Of a DNA stretch of 64,000 bases, positions 61,601-64,000 are shown piece after piece. The position numbers and the translations under genes were made by a program. The stretch covers positions 1,110,501 through 1,174,500 of the forward strand of contig NZ_NRCN01000001.1 in NCBI RefSeq assembly GCF_003130255.1. Direction: 5' to 3'. Source of the stretch: Aggregatibacter kilianii. GTDB taxonomy: Bacteria; Pseudomonadota; Gammaproteobacteria; Enterobacterales; Pasteurellaceae. Below the pieces are notes generated by a model, which saw nothing but the letters and a program-made list of their open reading frames with translations, made no database searches and was not told where the DNA came from. How positions within the stretch are numbered: position 1 is the stretch's first letter; each line of letters starts with the position of its first letter.

Positions 61601-62586
61601 CGAAAACTCACGTTCGTAGTTTTAAAACCTTTATTCGAGATGAAATTATTAAAAAAGGAGGCTGGGTGAATGCGCATGCGCATGCGGATCGAGCCTTTAC
61701 CATGACGCCGGAAAAAATCGGCATTTATCAAAACTGTAATTTGCAACAAAAATGGGATTTGGTGGATGAGGTGAAGCGTACTTCTTCGGTGGATGACTAC
61801 TATGCCCGTTTTTGCCAATCTATTGAATTGATGATTTCCCAAGGGGTGACGGCTTTCGGTACGTTTGTGGACATTGACCCGGTGTGTGAAGACCGAGCGA
61901 TTATCGCCGCCCATAAGGCTCGTGAAGTCTATAAGCATGACATCGTATTGAAATTTGCTAACCAAACCTTAAAAGGCGTGATTGAGCCAACAGCGCGTAA
62001 ATGGTTTGACATTGGTTCCGAGATGGTGGATATGATTGGTGGCTTACCATACCGTGATGAGTTGGATTATGGACGTGGTTTGGAAGCCATGGATATTTTA
62101 TTGGATACCGCCAAATCACGCGGCATTATGTGTCATGTTCACGTGGATCAATTTAATTCACCGACAGAAATCGAAACGGAGCAGTTGTGTGACAAAACCA
62201 TTGAACACGGTATGCAAGGACGCGTGGTCGCTATTCACGGCATCTCCATTGGATCGCATTCCAAAGAATATCGTTATCGTCTCTATGAAAAAATGCGCCA
62301 AGCACAAATGATGATGATTGCTTGCCCGATGGCATGGATTGACAGTAATCGTAAGGAAGAACTCATGCCGTTCCATAATGCGTTAACACCGGCTGATGAA
62401 ATGATTCCGGAAGGGATTACGGTGGCGATTGGTACGGATAATATTTGTGACTACATGGTGCCGTTGTGCGAAGGGGATATGTGGCAGGAGTTGAGCTTAT
62501 TGGCCGCCGGTTGTCGTTTCCCGGACTTAGACGCCATGGTGAATATCGCCAGTATCAACGGCCGTAAAGTATTAGGCATTGATTAA
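61597..62586 (+). CDS. Amidohydrolase family protein, cytosine deaminase-like
   Basis: 329 residues. The metal site pieces are in order: VNAHAHADRAFTM (HxH, residues about 27-29), MCHVHVDQFNSP with the next histidines, AIHGISI, and GTDNICDYMVP with the catalytic aspartate. This fits the CodA-like branch. It is shorter than CodA (about 420 residues): the HxH motif lies very close to the N-terminus, so most of the usual N-terminal beta-sandwich is missing. Substrate uncertain; a deaminated base or related cyclic amide is likely. The start overlaps the leader ORF. Confidence 0.8.
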   Translation: MTKTHVRSFKTFIRDEIIKKGGWVNAHAHADRAFTMTPEKIGIYQNCNLQQKWDLVDEVKRTSSVDDYYARFCQSIELMISQGVTAFGTFVDIDPVCEDRAIIAAHKAREVYKHDIVLKFANQTLKGVIEPTARKWFDIGSEMVDMIGGLPYRDELDYGRGLEAMDILLDTAKSRGIMCHVHVDQFNSPTEIETEQLCDKTIEHGMQGRVVAIHGISIGSHSKEYRYRLYEKMRQAQMMMIACPMAWIDSNRKEELMPFHNALTPADEMIPEGITVAIGTDNICDYMVPLCEGDMWQELSLLAAGCRFPDLDAMVNIASINGRKVLGID

Positions 62587-62595
62587 TCGAAATAA

Positions 62596-62624
62596 AATAC
62601 CGAGCCATAATGCTCGGTATTTTG
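62596..62624 (+). terminator. Terminator after the amidohydrolase gene
   Basis: AAATACCGAGC-CATAAT-GCTCGGTATTTTG, 11-bp stem followed by T. Two uptake signals follow (near 62630 and 62664). Confidence 0.88.
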
Positions 62625-62679
62625 TTTTTAAAGTGCGGTTGTTTTTTTAAATGTTTTTTATCTAAAAGTGCGGTGGATT

Positions 62680-63474
62680 TTAACGACGTTTTTCTTCCTG
62701 TTTTACTTCATCCCACAATACATCCATTTCCATTAACGATGCTTCCGCAAGCGTACGGTTTTGTTCGTTAAGTTTGTCTTCAACTTTACGGAAACGTTGT
62801 TCAAATTTTTGATTGGCTTTGCGTAAACTCTCTTCGGCCTGACATTTTAAATGGCGACTTAAATTGACCATCGCAAACAATGCATCTCCTACTTCTTCTT
62901 CAATTTTCGTTTGATCTTGTGGGCAACGTTCCATTTCCTGTTTAACTTCACGCAGTTCTTCTTCCACTTTGGCAAAGACCGGCGAAATATCCTGCCAATC
63001 AAACCCGATTTTGGAACAACGTTTTTGTAGTTTTTCCGCGCGCATTAAGGCCGGGAAAGCACGCGGAATATTATGTAAAATAGAGATATGACCTTGATGT
63101 TGATGCTCCAATGCCTTCATCGCATTCCAATTTTGCAAGGCTTCCTGTTCATTATTCGCTTGCTTATCACCGAAAACATGAGGATGGCGGCGCACGATTT
63201 TTTCTGCAACGTCCTGTACAACCTCATCGAACGTAAATTTATTTTCTTCTGCCGCCAGCTGGCTGAGAAATACCACTTGTAATAATAGGTCACCCAGTTC
63301 TTCTTTCAGGTTGTTCACATCGTTTTGCTCAATGGCATCGATGACTTCATAGGTTTCTTCTTTTAAACAAGGGATCATCGATACATAAGTTTGCTTGATA
63401 TCCCACGGGCAGCCGTTCACGGGATCTCGTAATTGTGCGATTAATTGTACAAAATCATGGATGGAATAAGTCAT
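62680..63474 (-). CDS. mazG: Nucleoside triphosphate pyrophosphohydrolase MazG
   Basis: About 264 residues from the ATG at 63474 ([25 protein letters not shown]); the frame is open to 63525. Two MazG domains in tandem: [31 protein letters not shown] and [11 protein letters not shown]...[18 protein letters not shown], each with the EExxE...ExxD metal site. It hydrolyses NTPs, including damaged ones, to NMP plus pyrophosphate. Confidence 0.96.
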   Translation of the reverse strand: MTYSIHDFVQLIAQLRDPVNGCPWDIKQTYVSMIPCLKEETYEVIDAIEQNDVNNLKEELGDLLLQVVFLSQLAAEENKFTFDEVVQDVAEKIVRRHPHVFGDKQANNEQEALQNWNAMKALEHQHQGHISILHNIPRAFPALMRAEKLQKRCSKIGFDWQDISPVFAKVEEELREVKQEMERCPQDQTKIEEEVGDALFAMVNLSRHLKCQAEESLRKANQKFEQRFRKVEDKLNEQNRTLAEASLMEMDVLWDEVKQEEKRR

Positions 63475-63667
63475 ATTGCGCTCGATTTTTTTAGAAAAAC
63501 AGTGAGAGAAAGGAGATAAAATCATAGCACAAAAAACGGCTGGGATCTTTTTCTAATTAGAAATCAATGTTTTTCTCAAAATGTGATCCAGTCCATATTT
63601 TTTCTTACACACTAGTGCTACTATACTCACGAGGAAAATTAACCCTGCTCATGGTAAGGAGTCGATT

Positions 63668-64000
63668 ATGTACAAACACGTATTAGTTGCAGTAGATCTT
63701 TCAGAAGAAAGTCCATTCCTGTTGAAAAAAGCGGTCGGCGTTGCCAAACGTCATGATGCGAAGTTATCCATCATTCATGTTGACGTTAACTTTTCGGATC
63801 TTTATACAGGACTGATTGATGTAAATATGGTGTCTATGCAAGATCGTATTTCCAGCGAAACGCAACAGGCCTTGTTGCAGTTATCCGAACAAGCCGGCTA
63901 CCCGATTAGCGAAAAACTCAGTGGTAGTGGGGATTTGGGGCAAGTGTTAATAGATGCTATCGAACAATACGATGTGGATTTGTTAGTTACCGGTCATCAC
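63668..64000 (+). CDS. uspA: Universal stress protein A (3' end outside window)
   Basis: The first 111 residues are visible, and the full protein is usually about 141. [48 protein letters not shown] is the UspA start. VDLLVTGHH, at the window edge, begins the conserved C-terminal loop. UspA-type proteins protect cells in stasis and stress. AAGGAGTCGATT precedes the ATG. Confidence 0.96.
   Translation, partial: MYKHVLVAVDLSEESPFLLKKAVGVAKRHDAKLSIIHVDVNFSDLYTGLIDVNMVSMQDRISSETQQALLQLSEQAGYPISEKLSGSGDLGQVLIDAIEQYDVDLLVTGHH

Overview
The window is a Pasteurellaceae chromosome segment, most likely Aggregatibacter or Haemophilus. The clearest sign is the 9-mer AAGTGCGGT (reverse ACCGCACTT), the Haemophilus-type DNA uptake signal. 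It occurs roughly forty times by eye, inside genes and as inverted pairs between genes. Gene content also fits: fruB with a double HPr module, a nudC-hemE-yjaG-hupA cluster, the rplKAJL-rpoBC block, and moderately AT-rich coding sequence. I cannot fix the species from sequence alone. No tRNA, rRNA, CRISPR array, intact insertion sequence or prophage was seen.

Layout. 1-4100: the end of a patatin-like lipase, an EamA exporter, a YeeE/YedE sulfur-compound transporter with its TusA-like partner, and a T4 DenV-like pyrimidine-dimer glycosylase next to a 52-bp scar made of two insertion-sequence ends. 4100-7610: cell-wall amino-sugar genes glmU, anmK and murQ. 7669-10962: a very large TonB-dependent receptor. 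11080-15570: housekeeping genes (rsmJ, trmA, maoP, dsbA, yihD, mobA) and a small lipoprotein. 15674-19825: the fructose PTS operon fruB-fruK-fruA, followed by hairpins and a repeat that recurs beyond a small helix-hairpin-helix gene. 20380-24820: a DUF4424 protein, modF, an AEC transporter and a formate/nitrite-family channel. 24963-25803: a frameshifted secreted protein. 26057-26999: an FMN riboswitch and ribB. 27105-30335: a subtilisin-type autotransporter protease.

30730-42921 is the transcription/translation core secE-nusG-rplK-rplA-rplJ-rplL-rpoB-rpoC, with recognisable promoters before rplK and rplJ and an L10-type leader. 43073-43176 holds two large unexplained stem-loops. 43238-46139 is nudC-hemE-yjaG-hupA, then a DeoR-type regulator and glmS. 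49011-49964 is a methyltransferase with a Fur-box-like operator inside its promoter. 50069-54102 holds yjgR and the tightly coupled yiiM-ychJ-yihY-dtd cluster. 54274-61341 carries gltS, cpxR-cpxA, bamE, yejK, yejL and yejM. 61375-64000 has a leader-ORF/terminator arrangement before a cytosine-deaminase-like amidohydrolase, then mazG and the start of uspA.

Most of the window is conserved core genome. Points for a second look are the leader attenuator at 61375-61600, the paired stem-loops at 43073-43176, the putative Fur-controlled methyltransferase, the repeat-flanked helix-hairpin-helix gene, the DenV homologue beside an insertion-sequence scar, and the widespread use of inverted uptake signals as putative terminators.
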